NCBI GenBank assembly: GCA_036346205.1
Contig: JARFJB010001964.1
Span: 812,501 to 876,500, forward strand
Source: Vesta saturnalis
Taxonomy: Eukaryota > Arthropoda > Insecta > Coleoptera > Lampyridae
Length of the DNA: 64,000 nucleotides
Direction of reading: 5' to 3'
Position numbers and translations under genes: made by a program. Positions 33,051 to 45,789 of the stretch are shown piece after piece. The notes beneath the pieces are model-generated. The model was not told the DNA's origin and searched no databases. It was given only the letters and a program-made list of their open reading frames with translations. Position 1 is the stretch's first letter. Each line of letters starts with the position of its first letter.

Positions 33051-33470
33051 TTAGTAGAAGGGGCCCACTTTTGCCGCCGTTATGTTTTTGTGCCGTCATA
33101 GGCCACGCCCACTTTGACTACGTGGCCACACACTTTTTTTTCAACCCCTTGATATTTTCAACCAGTTGATGACATACTTATGGTACTTACTCCGTAGTTA
33201 GGGCCCTTTTGGCAGTATTAAGAGCCTTTTGGTAGTCCAACCCCTGGAGGGTAGGCAACCGCCGTCGTCCTGATTGGTAATGCGCGCGCATACCGCGTTC
33301 TGATTGGAGGGCCTGAGGGTAGGACATGCCCACTGGTTTCTTATTGGTCCATAGGCCAATTTTGATAATACACCTTTTATATAACCTTGGATTTATGGGC
33401 AAGCTTGAACACACTTGTACAGCAGACAACACACTATTGCATTTATAAAAATTATTCTACTTACATCGTT
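33051..33470 (+). repeat. End of a giant fold-back family member
   Basis: Starts TTAGTAGAAGGGGCCCACTT. It shares TTTTTTCAACCC, AGTATTAAGAGCCTTTTGG, CCTGGAGGGTAGGCAA and GTTCTGATTGGAGGGC with the inverted end at 38435, and more weakly with 24391 onward. No gene. Confidence 0.65.
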
Positions 33471-33951
33471 ATGTCCAATACTTTTAAAAGATTGTGCACA
33501 ACTGGAAACCTTAAATTGATTTAATAGCAAAGAATGTCAATAGCCCAATTGTATTTCAAGGACCTTTCATCTTCATTGTAATTACGTAATTAATCAGCCT
33601 TTATTCGCAACTTAAATGAATACTGATTTCACAGTTGTTCAATTAATTAAAATATCTTTAGGGTTTTTTAGCCTCGTAAAAAGATCAAAACGCATAACAT
33701 GTAATACTCTAGCAAGATCAGGTTAGTTTGCTTTGGTTATCAATTCCTACGGCTTGATCCAATATTGCTTATAAATCTAAAACCCTTTTGACATAGAGTA
33801 GGTTCAAATCAGCATTTTAGGCTTGAATTTTAAATCTTGTTTCTCCTAATCAAATTCATAAACACATTTTAATTACTACTCAGTCTTAAATTGCCGTATA
33901 ACATAGAAATAAATTTAAGGTGATGATTGAAATCAACTTCTGCCAACATTA

Positions 33952-34280
33952 TTTGTGTTTGTGTCTGTGTTTGTGTTTGTGTTTGTGTTTGTGTTTGTGT
34001 TTGTGTTTGTGTTTGTGTTTGTGTCTGTGTCTGTGTCTGTGTCTGTGTCTGTGTCTGTGTCTGTGTCTGTGTCTGTGTCTGTGTCTGTGTCTGTGTCTGT
34101 GTCTGTGTCTGTGTCTGTGTCTGTGTCTGTGTCGGTGTCTGTGTCTGTGTCTGTGTCTGTGTCTGTGTCTGTGTCTGTGTCTGTGTCTGTGTCTGTGTCT
34201 GTGTCTGTGTCTGTGTCTGTGTCTGTGTCTGTGTCTGTGTTTGTGTTTGTGTTGGTGTTCGTGTTCGTGTTTGTGTTTTC
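33952..34280 (+). repeat. Hexanucleotide (GTGTCT)n array with variant edges
   Basis: The core is about 33 copies of GTGTCT with one GTGTCG. The left edge is nine or so GTGTTT units; the right edge is GTGTTT, GTGTTG and GTGTTC. The period of six leaves all frames open, so the long repeat-protein frames here are not genes. Short TCAATCAAATCA units follow to about 34370. Confidence 0.97.
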
Positions 34281-34795
34281 AATCAATCAAATCAGTCTCA
34301 ATCAAGTCAATCAATCTAAATCAAATCAATCTCAGTCAGATCAAACTCAATCAAATCAATCAAGCAATAATCGCAATCAAATTAAGGTGGTAGTGATAAG
34401 GGGTCGGTTCTGGACCAGTTTAAGGTCACTTGCTCTCTGGTGTTGAGAAATGAAAGTTGTTGGAGCTGTTCAAGGGCGGAAATTAAAATTTTTGGAGCTG
34501 TTCAAAATGTCAAGGTAAAATCTAAACATAGAAATTTCAAGGTCATCATATTACAATTATTAGAAATCTAAAAATAGAGTTTTCAAGGTCAAAGATTATT
34601 GACCTGCAGGGATATCATATTACATTTCTTAGAGATATAAAAATAGAATAAGTTCATGGAAACGAGAAGAATGACAGATTGTTGTCTACGCTAAAAAGTA
34701 GACCAAGATCAAATGGTACTTATATTGACTAAATTGAGTCAAGTCAAAGTAGTAGTACGCACGATACGAAGGGAAAGTAAAGAAAAATATTAACT

Positions 34796-34927
34796 ATGGA
34801 AGATAGAAAGAAGAGGCTAAATGAGTTACTAAACAAAATAAACCAATTAAAACTTGATCTAGAATTTTCTGAAATGAATAGATACATGAATGATCTTCAG
34901 CTTTGCAAGACATCAAGGTTAGCATAA
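34796..34927 (+). CDS. Hypothetical 43-residue coiled-coil peptide or exon
   Basis: ATG at 34796 opens MEDRKKRLNELLNKINQLKL, with hydrophobic residues at heptad spacing, to TAA at 34925. A possible splice donor (CAAGGTTAGC) lies just before the stop, so it may be a first exon. A similar short leucine/charged start occurs in the c-integrase gene at 2110, but I see no true alignment. Function unknown; it may be chance. Confidence 0.25.
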   Translation: MEDRKKRLNELLNKINQLKLDLEFSEMNRYMNDLQLCKTSRLA

Positions 34928-35066
34928 TGAAACACGTGTAATAAGTGCTTTTTCATAATAATTCATGTAAACGATGTGCATTTTGTTTGTTTTGGGATAA
35001 ATTGTATATGTTATATCATAAAATGTTGAATTAAGCGTTTTAAACGTGCATTTGACTTTATCTATA

Positions 35067-35250
35067 CAGGGTCCGCTTTTGGGAGCTAATCCTATGAGTA
35101 TCTGCTAAACCAAACTTACTATAATTTTGAAAATTTGGTGACAGGGTAATGATGTTAGGACTAACTCATCTAAAATATTTTCACGTTCGTACCACTTCCG
35201 GTTATACCAAAAGTCAGTACTTAGTCGCTTATTTTAAATGGAACACCCCG
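35067..35250. repeat. TACAGGGT-type MITE, 184 bp
   Basis: CAGGGTCCGCTTTTG at the left and GGAACACCCCG at the right, both flanked by TA. It contains CACTTCCGGTTATACC and TTATTTTAAATGGAACACC, shared with 62545-62725. Confidence 0.65.
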
Positions 35251-37244
35251 TATATTAAAACATTTTTGGATTCTATGTCGAATTTTAAGGTAAGTTTGTT
35301 AAATAAACTAGATACGAAATTTCAGTCGTTTTAAAAAAAAACCATTTTTCTAAAAAAATTGACAGATGCGGTCTTAGTAATAACTCGTTAATTGTTCTGT
35401 TCCTGTCAAACAATTTGAATATAACTTTGAGGTGTTGTAGGCAAAGGTTTACTGCAACAGTCTGCAAAAAATGACATTTGTATTTTTCATAAAAATAAAA
35501 TTATGAATGTCTAAACTTGACTATCAAAAAATGCAAGTTACTCAAAAAAATCAAATGGAAACCCCTATTTTTTATTACTCAGATCGATTTAACGTCAAAA
35601 ATTAAGGTAAGTTTGTTTAAAACTTTATGTGTATAAACGTAACAGTTTCATATTTATTATCAAAAAAGTCCCAATTTTAAAATTTGTGATAAAAATGGGC
35701 TACATACTTAAATCTAGTATTCCTTGTTCGTGGTCACCATGGAAACCAAATAATTGAGAATTGAAATAAAAAAAAATATTTGAATAAGTTACTGCAAAAA
35801 ATTATAAAAATTGATAATTTTGTGATTCAAAAGTCATTTTTGCCAAATAGAAATGTTCTAAGTCATTTTTTTCAAATTCGATATACAACATAAGTGTAAA
35901 AATTTAATACTTTATGAGTAAATCGAAAAAAACTACTTTTTACTGCAGAGATTTAGTAAATTTTATCTATATATTTTACCAATAACATGTCACTTGCTGT
36001 GTGTTAATCATTTCGAACACAATTAGCATTTTTTTTATATCTTAATATGGATATTTTCATTTCGCTTGAATCTGATTTGATTTTGGTAGAAATCCAGTGG
36101 CGAGGAGTTGGGACTTATTAGGGTCGGTTTTTGCTTATCAAATATTTCTGAAACAGCAGCATATTTCAAAGATATAAAAATACCTGGATATAGACCATAA
36201 ACATTATCGATTAATTATGTTACATGCAATTTTTTGATACGATGCGTAATTTAGCGGCAAAAAAATTCGTAGGTTTTTCATTATCTGAATAACGATTAAT
36301 TGTATAAGAAAAGTTTAGTCTTATGTGATAGCATGGCAGGCCCTTATCGGTAAAATTCAAAGATTAAGAGAGGCCGGTATACTTAATTTGATTCAGGGAC
36401 GAAGAAGAATTGAAAGCCTATGTAGTATTTCAAGGTAGCTAATTTGTAAGAATAATCACTTTTACAATTACTAACGGGTGAACATTATTATGAAGTAGCA
36501 TCAGGGTATTAGATGTTTTACTAGTTAATAAACTATAATCGCTCAAGATGAAGCGGATCCTTGATGGTGATGTGTATTTTGCAGTAACGATTTTTTTTGA
36601 ATATTTGCAAAACACGTTGATTAACACGATGTTGACGACTGATTGTTACTTTCCAATTCATAACTGCATTCCATAAAAACAGTTTTATCATGTAGGTGAA
36701 ATCATTTTAAAATGTGTTGTAAATAACAAACATCGTTTTGTATATAAATTCATATAAGGTCGCTCTAAGTAGTGTGCGAAAGTGAAAGGTGAATACGGGC
36801 TGCAGTAAGTGTGATAGAGATAATTAGGTTTGTATATTTTACATTCTAAAATTTCCTACTTAATGAAGGGAAAACCAATAGCCAGTTTTATATCAACTAT
36901 CCACAACTAAAATCGCAAAACGATTTAGTAAACTGTAGAAAATTTTCAATATGTAGTTTAGTTCTGCAGCTCAGTTATTATTAGAACAATCGAGAGAAAA
37001 ACACATCTGAAGGTATGCGTATTATTTTTTAATATATGTTTTACTTGATATTGTTCACAAAAATGCCAATAAAAATTTTAATGTGTTATTATAGGGGGAG
37101 GCTGTCATAAAACCAACCAACTCTGCATCAGCTCTTATTCTACCTATTTATTTAGTTAATTAGATAAAGGGGAGGGTGTTACGCTATTTTTGTTTAAATT
37201 AATTAATTGCATTATGCGGTACGTATTTGTTGGTGTTAAACTTC
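35251..37244. other. No gene; partial repeat at 36050-36330
   Basis: AT-rich. 36050-36330 is a partial copy of the 30120 repeat. A 36-codon stretch at about 36331-36440 (KIQRLREAGILNL) has a leucine/charged pattern but no family match. Confidence 0.45.
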
Positions 37245-37536
37245 GTAGTTATTGATTCGCATATAATAAAAATAAACCGTTAAAACCTTTTGTCTTTTAT
37301 TTCCTTTATAGCAATTTGGTATTTTGAACTGTGGCTGATTTTGAGCAAGCAAACTATAATTAATTAAACCAAATCAGTTTTAGAACTGTAAGCTGGTTTC
37401 CGCAAACTGTAAGACATGATTGATTGATTTTGGTTGATTGATTGATTGAAATTGATTTGATCGAGCATGATTTGCTTGAGATTTATCTGCTCAATTAATT
37501 AACTAATTGATTTGCTTGTGTGTGTGATAAAGAGCC

Positions 37537-37609
<73 letters not shown>

Positions 37610-38435
37610 ATAAACGAGGGAGAGAGAGATAGATAGAGATAGAGAGAGAGAGAGAGAGCAGAGAGAGAGGTGTGTATGATCAACTTTTATTACAGAGAAT
37701 ACTCGCTAGTTTGAAAATACACAAATAGATGGCGCTAAAAATCAATTTTAAGCCAAAGGGGACCAATAACAGGGGCGCAGACCCTAACTCAAGTTCTGCC
37801 TTACAAGTCTAGGGCGCATTATTTCAAATTTTCCGCCAAGGGGCCACGATAGGGGCCTAGCCTCAAGAGCTAGTTTCTGCACTTGGCTTAAAAGGTTAGG
37901 GCCCCATACCAGAGGGCCGCGACAGGCGCGAAGGTCCGAGAACAAATTTCGAAGACCTACACATGTCTTACAAGTTAGCTTTAAAGTCCTTTATTAGAAT
38001 ACAAATTCAAATTTCCCCGCCATAACCAATCAGAATGCAGAGGCTTAGTCCTCCAATCAGAGCACAGAGTGGTGGGGCTAAGGACCAATCAGAAGCCAGA
38101 GAGGCGGGTGCACGCACGACTAATCGGTTAAAAGGTGGGGCGTGGCCTAGTTTTAATCCCTTCAATGAGAACACTGCTTGTACGAGCAATTGCATAACCT
38201 CCAAAGGGTATACAGCCAAAAAGGCTCTTAATATTTCCAAAATGACCTTAATTGGGGACTCAACTCCGCCCAAGGATTGAAAAAGGTCCCCGAAAAGAAG
38301 CTGACCCCACCCTCCATATATAGGCCCCCCACGTGGGTGAGTACGAAAAGTGGAAGAGAAGGTGCCCCAGTGAGCAGGACTTGTGACGTAAAAAAGTGGA
38401 GGGGAGGGTGCCCGTCTTCTACTAACATCACATGC
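37245..38435 (-). repeat. Arm of a giant fold-back family member
   Basis: Read on the minus strand it follows the left arm of 24391-26260: AGTAGAAGACGGGCACCC, TTTTTTACGTCACAAGTCCTG, CACGTGGG, AAGAGCCTTTTTGGC, CTGATTGG runs, GCGCCATCT, the (GA)n block (37540-37660), GCAAACTGTAAGACAT, and the loop words ACCTTTTGTCTTTTATTTCC. It is more diverged and GC-richer than the 24391 copy. Confidence 0.7.
37540..37660. repeat. (GA)n microsatellite
   Basis: GA run broken by GGATAAACGAGG and (GATA) units, inside the fold-back arm. Confidence 0.95.
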
Positions 38436-39582
38436 AGCATCAACACTTCAAACAAAAAGAAAGGGTAACTCAAGGGTAATAACAACATGGTAGGCACCAG
38501 AGAAAATAAAAAGGTTAAGAATAAAATGATAGACATTGTGAAGAAGAACCCAAATTGAAAGCTAAACTGTAATCAAGCCGTACTTTTGACTCTTCTACTC
38601 AAGATCATATACTGTAAAAATAACTCCCTCGACCCAAAACTTTTTTTTTAATATAAGAACTTTTTTTTCGTAATGAAATAAATAACCCGTAAGTCCCTAA
38701 AGTATTTTTTGTGAACCATCAATTTTATAGTAAAAGTGTAGGCATCTTATTTAAGGGTAATTCAATTATGAACAAGTGTTATAGACACCCTTAAAATAAT
38801 TAAGTGAATAGTTCTAATCTGTGCAGCACTGTATCATTAAAAATATTAAGTTGTGCATCGAGTATACACTCTGTCCAAGATAAGTATTCTCACTATGGGG
38901 ATCTCGGAAATGGTAATAGATACAATTCAGGTTAAATGGGAAAAACGTTGTGTAATTAGGTGACCAATAAAATGACAAAAAAAATCGCTGGTGTGATTTT
39001 TTTTGAGTATTTGAAAAAAATTAAAATTGTTTTAATTTCTATTTTATTTTTTTACGGCGTTATTATAAATGCTATAGCAAACAAACACTTCTTTATGGCA
39101 ACTTGTTACGGGCTTTAACATGGCATCGTCAGTTTTTCAATCAGACGTTTCTTATTTTTATAGCAATCATCGACTTATTTTTTTTAAATACGGTCCTGAT
39201 ATTTTGAAAACTGAATTTGAAAGGTTTTTTTATTACAAATTCATCAATGTATCACATTTGTTGGTCTGATCACATTTTGAACCTTTTACGGCTCATCATC
39301 GCCAAATTTTTGCAATGAATGTTAACCACATACAAATTATAAGATGTTTAATACCACTAAGGTTTTAAATACAATTATCATTAGGATGACTTATCTAATA
39401 TGAAATTGTACTTAATAAATGATTATTTGATTTTTCAATAATGTTAATGGTTTTCTAAATACTCACAAAACGTACTTTAGCGGCCTCTATACAGTACCTT
39501 TATTTATGAATATATTTTAATCAAAAGTTGATATAATCGAGATATTTAAAAAAAATGATGATTTCATTATCATGGCTACAGT
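38436..39582. other. No gene seen
   Basis: AT-rich sequence. No coding frame or repeat structure recognised. Confidence 0.4.
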
Positions 39583-39780
39583 CACACACACACACACACA
39601 CACCCATGCACATGTGTACGCAAGCACACATACGCGCACTCGCACACACAGTCATCCGCACACACGCGCGCACCGCACACACACACACACACACACATAC
39701 ACACACACATACACACACCACACACAAACGTCAGCATGCATGCAAGCAGGCATGTACGTGCGCACGCACCCACACACATA
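39583..39780. repeat. (CA)n microsatellite, interrupted
   Basis: CA and CACG-rich tract with several interruptions. The His/Thr and Cys/Val frames here are artefacts. Confidence 0.95.
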
Positions 39781-41690
39781 CAAATACTGAAAACGTGTAA
39801 ATCCGTTGAAACCTCGCATTAATTGTTTTCACGAAAACATTACATTACTTATAGTTTCGGGCATAAGAAAGTAAAAAATTAAAGTGGGCACCATCAACCG
39901 GGGTGACTTTGATCCGTTTCGGTAATTTTTTTGTTTGTGAATGAGTAAATACCATAAGTAACACTCTTAAAGCAAAACTATATTTGTAACTATTATTAAA
40001 GGGCCATGGACACATCGCCCAACTGCAAAAAATCCACACAGTTCAGTTCTTGAAAAACAAATTTGTAAATGTAGAACAAACTCACCCTGTTACGGGGAGA
40101 CATTGGTCCGTCAAACATCATATGCAAAAAGCATGGCATCTCTTACTGCGATAATTGTTTAAAAAAGCAATGAATATAGCAAAAAATCTATACGGAATAA
40201 TACTAGGTGATTCACAAATTAAGTTTAAACAGGAAATAATTTTGTTAATTTTATTCGCATTAATATTAATATTCAGTATGGGAGAAAAATAGTGGTGGAA
40301 ACTGATGAAAATAGTATATTTCTCACGGCGAGATTTACAAAAGAGCTAACGGGTGAAAAACTACGGAATCTACAAACATGCATTGAACACATTTCACTTG
40401 TTTATGGAGCTAGCGTCGATATTGGTAAAACAAAAATGATGGCTAAACTTACCTTTGTTACGTTATTCTACATTTAAGAAATGAATAAATATAATTTATA
40501 GGATAGCCTGATCTGTCATCGCCTTCAGCATTGCATTATATTATTTTTCTTGTACATAAATTAAATTTCTATTCATATATTGCACATAAAAATTATAATA
40601 AAAGAATATTTGCAATGTCTGAAGTTGTTTACCTCTTCCTGAAATATAACTTATAGGAGTTAATATACAACTGTGCAGGTCAAATAGAACATACATCATA
40701 ATAATTAAAATTTATTTATTGCATTGATACCAATCCAAATTAGAGGAACTGGTTCATCTATGTGGTCAGCATCACATGAATTATTCCAATGTTTCATACA
40801 TTGTATTTTAGCGCGTAATTGTCTATCATCCTGGTAGTGATTAGGCAACTTATTCCATATTGCCAGCAAATTTTCAACGATTTTATTGTAACAATTCATA
40901 TCATGCGTCGAGTATTCTCAATGATCGTTTCAAACTCTAAGATTATACTATCCATCTAAAAAATAGTAGATTAAAACTAAAAACTAAAAAAATAGTAAAT
41001 GATTAAAACTTACGTACTTACGCTACAGGTACTTCTCATCACCATGACAGGTAATAAATATGTTATTAATTGAACAAAACAATTAAAAGTTCTATCCAAA
41101 TTTGGCCTACTTCTGAGGACAGGGGCTTAATTTTTTCGGTTCAGTAAAGGTAACTAAACATTAACTATTGCGTACTGCTAAAATGCATTGTATTCGTAAA
41201 TTCGTTGGGAAACCAACCTGCCGGACGTAGACGAGTATAGAATACTGAAACAGATCCTAAGAGATTGAGGTAATAATTAAAAAGGAATATAAAAACATTC
41301 TAGAGACTAGAATTTCATAATAATGAATCAACTTTATATTAGTATTATTAGTAAATAATAGCCACAAGCGACCGGATATATGAGTCATTATTATATCAGA
41401 GAAATGACTTTGTCTAGACATTCCTATTTAGAACATCTGGATTTCCGCTATAAAGTAAACGTTAAGTAGAGGGGATCAGTCTCTGTCTCATACGAGTTTC
41501 ACAGTGTGTTAATATACAGGGTCCAGGTCCAGGGTGTGTTTAAAAACGTTGCAAGTGCGGAGGTAGTCTAATATTATTCATATACGTTCATAAGGTATTG
41601 TTTTATTATTCATTTTTATTTACTAGTTTTTTTAATTCGTTTGTTAAATAGACAATTTCTTGTGTAATTAGTTTAGTGAACTATGCAAGT
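39781..41690. other. No recognised gene; two short frames
   Basis: A plus-strand frame at 40292-40477 (ENSIFLTARFTKELTGEKLR) and a minus-strand frame at 40705-40899 (IVENLLAIWNKLPNHYQDDR) have protein-like composition but no family I recognise. A TACAGGGT-like remnant lies at 41516. Otherwise AT-rich. Confidence 0.35.
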
Positions 41691-41699
41691 ATGAGTAAT

Positions 41700-42400
41700 T
41701 TAAGTTCCTTGGCAAATTTCTTAAAAAGGAGAAATTTGACGAAAATAAAGCATCCATATCAACCTCATTTGCCGATTCCGTAGAGGCAGACGAATCTAGT
41801 GAAGATAAAGAGGTCAGCCACAGTAGTAATACTAACAATACTGCGATCAGTGCCATCCAGATCCAGCAGCTACAGAACCAGAAAGATATTGCAAATTTTC
41901 TAAAAAAATCCGTTTCAGAAAAAGTATATACAATAGAATCACTCTGGTTTTCACCACCATCATTACGTTCCCTTTAATTGATAAGTTTTAAAATAAAAAA
42001 ACTGAAACTGCGGTTTCAACAGAGTTTATTCCCTAAGGAAGAAGGCGCATTCTGTAAATACTGTATTTCTTTGATACAATTGGAGCCAAGAAAATGAGTG
42101 TTTAAGGTTTTTTTAAACAAAATTCATACTCATAAGACGAGTTGACAAGTTTACATTCAGTTTTATGTAGCTACAAAGTTGTCGTATTAATCAAAAATAA
42201 TATAGAAACTACTGCTATTTTATAAAAAAGATTCTCTAACTTTTCGGTTTTTGTTACATTTGTAGTTAATCAATGCGCACCAACGCAGTACATTTCATAA
42301 AGATTCAATTTGTGCTTATGAAAATTTAGTCAAAATTCAAAGCGGGGTTCAAGCAAAAGAGAGAGAGCCCAAGAATCCAAAATGAAATTATAAACAACAT
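41700..42400 (+). pseudogene. hAT transposase (ZMYM1-like), N-terminal part
   Basis: Opens in KFLKKEKFDENKASISTSFA, then an acidic stretch and IQIQQLQNQKDIANFL. YTIESLWFSP and LFPKEEGAFCKYCISLI follow, the TTF-type zinc-finger region that precedes the hAT core. Near 42280 a further block, NAHQRSTFHKDSICAYENLV, matches the His-containing end of the finger. Stops are scattered and no start codon is preserved. It belongs with the pieces at 44640 and 46890. Confidence 0.65.
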
Positions 42401-42419
42401 AAACTGTGCAAGGTCCATA

Positions 42420-44639
42420 ATTTTGTGCAGGTTTCTTTTATGAGTTACACTTACTAATTACCATTACGTGGATTTCTTTTTAACCTCGGCTAGTCAGGAA
42501 TTTGGGAAGTGGGTTTTTCTTAGACTGTTATATAACTGTTAAACAATTTTCATACCCAGGTTTAATACATATATTAAAAAAAAAACTTCTGGAATTATAA
42601 TAACTTAACAAAACAATATTCTGGTAAAATAATTAAATATTCAAGTTAAACAAAATGATGGCAAATAAACGAAATGTTTCTAAACATATTCATAAGGGAT
42701 CTATTTGTACAGCGCCTGGTATCTGGGCAGCCCACCGTACCTCGGAGTAATGCTGGTGTCGTTGAAATGTCGGCGGTAAATCCTAAGATTTGTAATGTTT
42801 AGGGACAGGTGTTGCCGGTATATCTGTGCTCGTCGTCGGTTTGGTAATTTCCTGTAAACAAGCGCGTTATATGCAGTGTTCAAAAATAAAATAATTGTGG
42901 TTTTGTTTCTTTGTAAACAAATATAATGTGTTCAGGTGAAAATAATACAAGGGTGTGTGTGTACATTTCAACAACCGGGAGCATTACTGTGATTTAGACA
43001 GGTAAGTTTATTTTGTCTATTATTTTACAAATTTAAGACAATGTTGTTGAATTCGAGGTTAGAGCGTATTTCAAATTTCTATCGTGGACTGGTGCTTTAT
43101 TACTTATATTTTCTTAAGTAACGTTTTGAAATACGGAACAGGTTAAAAAAAGCAGGCCTTACACGAGATATTGATAATTACACGATTAGTGTTAATACAA
43201 ATTCGTGTTAGGCAACGGTTGTATTTGATTTGTTTCTTTTGAGGGTTTGTACACACGGACTAAGGGAAAGACTAATTCTAAATTAACTATAAATAATATA
43301 TACAATCAAATATGTACAAGGGGTTATTCAACGTTTGGAATTCGCAATTTAAGGTTTGTAATGGTCCATATGATACAGGAATATTTTCGAACAATGTGTT
43401 GTTGAAAATTGATAAGAGTTCATTCAAACTACTAAAATGGAACGTTGACCTTCGTTGTATTTGTATAAAGAGGATGATTCTTACACTTTAATTGAATGGG
43501 GCTACTTATTAGCGAAATGGTTTTAATAGCTAAGTGCAAGTAAATTTCTTTAATCTATTTGATTTCTTATTGTAAAATAGAAATTCTTTTACTTCGTAGT
43601 AAAACGTAAAATTTACTTTCTTTTAGTTGTATAAATTTAATGTTTTACACAATTCAGGTTTTTCGGTAATAATTTGGACTTGATATTCAGGTGGATTTTC
43701 GTGATATACAGGGGGAATAAATTATAAGTGTTGATAGCCAAGCAAGGAGCTCGAGCTAAATCAACAAATTCTAGAGATTCTATTTATTCATTGCTGTAAC
43801 GGACACTTTGAATATATAGAACTATATACAGGAGGTTCAGGATACATCGGGTGTTCGTTTATAATCTCGTTAATAGCCAATCCAGTGGGCTCAATAGTCT
43901 AAATTAACGAATCTTAGAGATTCTATTTATTCAAAGCTGTATCGGATACTTTAAATATATAGAACTATATACAGGGGTTCATGATGGGATTTGTAAATTG
44001 CCGTTTCTGAAGTTACAGCGCGTGATCAGACAACCAGACGTGGCTTTATATTAGCCCCATTAACTAGAAGAAGTCCTATAATAGTCCCGGTGACCGCCGG
44101 TGTTAACCAGTCAATCTACCTAAGACCAGTATAATGCGCAAAACCTCTTTGACGTCAATTAATTTCTTAAGGATGGTTTGTTAACAGAAATTTCTAGGTA
44201 TTACAACTATTTTCGTAACAATTAGTTATACTTCGGAGTGTTAGAATCCTATAGAACAATAAATTGCTTTAAGAGCGGGTCAGGCGGTTATGTTCTCGAA
44301 TAGAGAATTTCAGGTGTAATAAATTATTACAAACGGAGAGGCAGGAGAGTATTTGTAGAGAAGCGTTCTACAAACAGAATTAATTTAAAAGTGCCAATAA
44401 TTTCGCTTATAAACTTTGCGAATGAGTGGGGTTTCAGGTAGGAAATGTCGCAACGTTTCTGCACATCGTGAAAGGGGGTACTGGTGCGCACGCAAAAGTG
44501 CTGATTATTTACATTTTTAAGAACTGGAATAAAATGAATTATTATTTAAACATTATCTTAATAATTTTTATTAAAATAACAATTAATTTGTCTTACCCAA
44601 TTCTGGCTCATTACAACTGTATTATGCTTAATAAACTTG
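42420..44639. other. Non-coding gap between hAT pieces
   Basis: Holds a locally less AT-rich patch (42700-42870), a possible splice donor GACAGGTAAGTT at 42998, and a direct repeat at 43770-43980. The residual hAT sequence just before 44640 is too decayed to place. A TATACAGGGGG word lies at 43706. Confidence 0.4.
43770..43980 (+). repeat. Direct repeat, period about 143 bp
   Basis: AGAGATTCTATTTATTCA, then GGA-ACTTT and AATATATAGAACTATATACA occur at about 43773-43835 and 43916-43978. Confidence 0.85.
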
Positions 44640-45357
44640 TAACAAAAATAAATGAGGTGGGGGCGTTTTTTGTTTTAATAGACGGAACTACTGACGTTTC
44701 AACAAAAAATCAAGATATGTCAGTAAATACAAAAAGCGTGAGGATTTCTTACAATTTGGTGTGGCTGAAAATTTAACAGGCGAGAGTTTATCAAACTTAA
44801 TTATTAACAATTTGAAAATGTATGGATTAGATTTAAATAAACTTGCGGGCCAGGGATATGATTGAGTGAGTAATATGGCGGGAAAATTTAAAGGGGTTCA
44901 GGCGCTTGTTCGTCGCAATTACCCTAAAGCCACACACATATTCTGCGCTGCCCACTCTCTGAATTTCGCAGTTTCAAAAACTTTGAAAGACTACGACTTT
45001 TTTAATACATCAAAAAGAAAAAGTATCCTCTTAAGAAATATTGAAGAATCTGCTGAAGATCTTTCATCGAAAACCCTTAAACCATTATATGCAACACGTT
45101 GGACTTCAAACTACGAAGCAGTACAGGATTTCTTAGAGCTATTTAATTATGTCATAGAAAGCTTAGAAAAAATATCTCATTGTAAAGTTTCTAGTGATGC
45201 ACCTATATTACAAAATAGTCTGTCCGATTCCGAATTTTTGATTGCACATCAAGTCATCGATCAAATATTTAGCTTTGACTTACCTCTTTGTCGTTTCCTA
45301 CAGAAAGTTGATATTGACTTAAAAGAGGCGATTTTTATAACCGAAATAGTATATTAA
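44640..45357 (+). pseudogene. hAT transposase, catalytic-core part
   Basis: KINEVGAFFVLIDGTTDVST contains the first catalytic Asp region of ZMYM1/DUF4371-type hAT proteins. After a shift come REDFLQFGVAENLTGESLSN and GLDLNKLAGQGYD. A stop then precedes SNMAGKFKGVQALVRRNYP, HIFCAAHSLNFAVSKTL (the conserved 'CxxHxLNL' block) and LKPLYATRWTSNYEAV. The final stretch runs to 45357. The next expected segment is not adjacent, because other repeats intervene. Confidence 0.8.
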
Positions 45358-45361
45358 GTAT

Positions 45362-45492
45362 CTAGAACAGTAAGGACATTTTACCGATAGAAGACAATTG
45401 TTTGGAGGAGGAACGAAGCGACGACTCCAACTATTGTCTGAGATTGGTAGTCCTTAATGTTCGAGATGCTTATGACGTTTTTTTGCGCGACT
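45362..45492. repeat. Short dispersed repeat, copy of 2915-3045
   Basis: AGAACAGTAAGGACATTTTACCG at the left and CCTTAATGTTCGAGATGCTT at the right match the loop of the fold-back at 2280. The centre has an inverted repeat (CAATTGTTTGGAGGAGGA...CCAACTATTG). Confidence 0.6.
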
Positions 45493-45789
45493 AAATTTAT
45501 TAAAAAGATTTAAATATGTACTTCATAAATAACGATAGGTGGATATGTATATTAATCTCGTTACATCAAGTTGTCTTAATGTAAAAATTTCTATTTCATT
45601 GCTATAACAATTTGTAAATAACTGCAGCCATTACAGTTTTTTTTGTGAAAATAACATTGAAAACTAGAATAATGTTTTAAGTGAATCTGAAAAATTTCTT
45701 GCACACAAGGTAGTAGATTACATACTAAAGTAAAGATACATTAGTAAATTATCATATTTTTTATAGGTATGAATGATATGATATTAGCA

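Noticed and set aside
33952..34280. Telomeric repeat
   Set aside because: GTGTCT does not match the insect TTAGG or beetle TCAGG types and is internal.
33869..34446. Four long open frames (up to 163 codons) of two- or three-residue repeats
   Set aside because: All follow from the period-six GTGTCT array, which leaves every frame open; no unique protein sequence flanks them.
42701..42883. 60-codon minus-strand frame with basic composition
   Set aside because: Sits in a less AT-rich patch, but no motif, start context or partner exon is visible.
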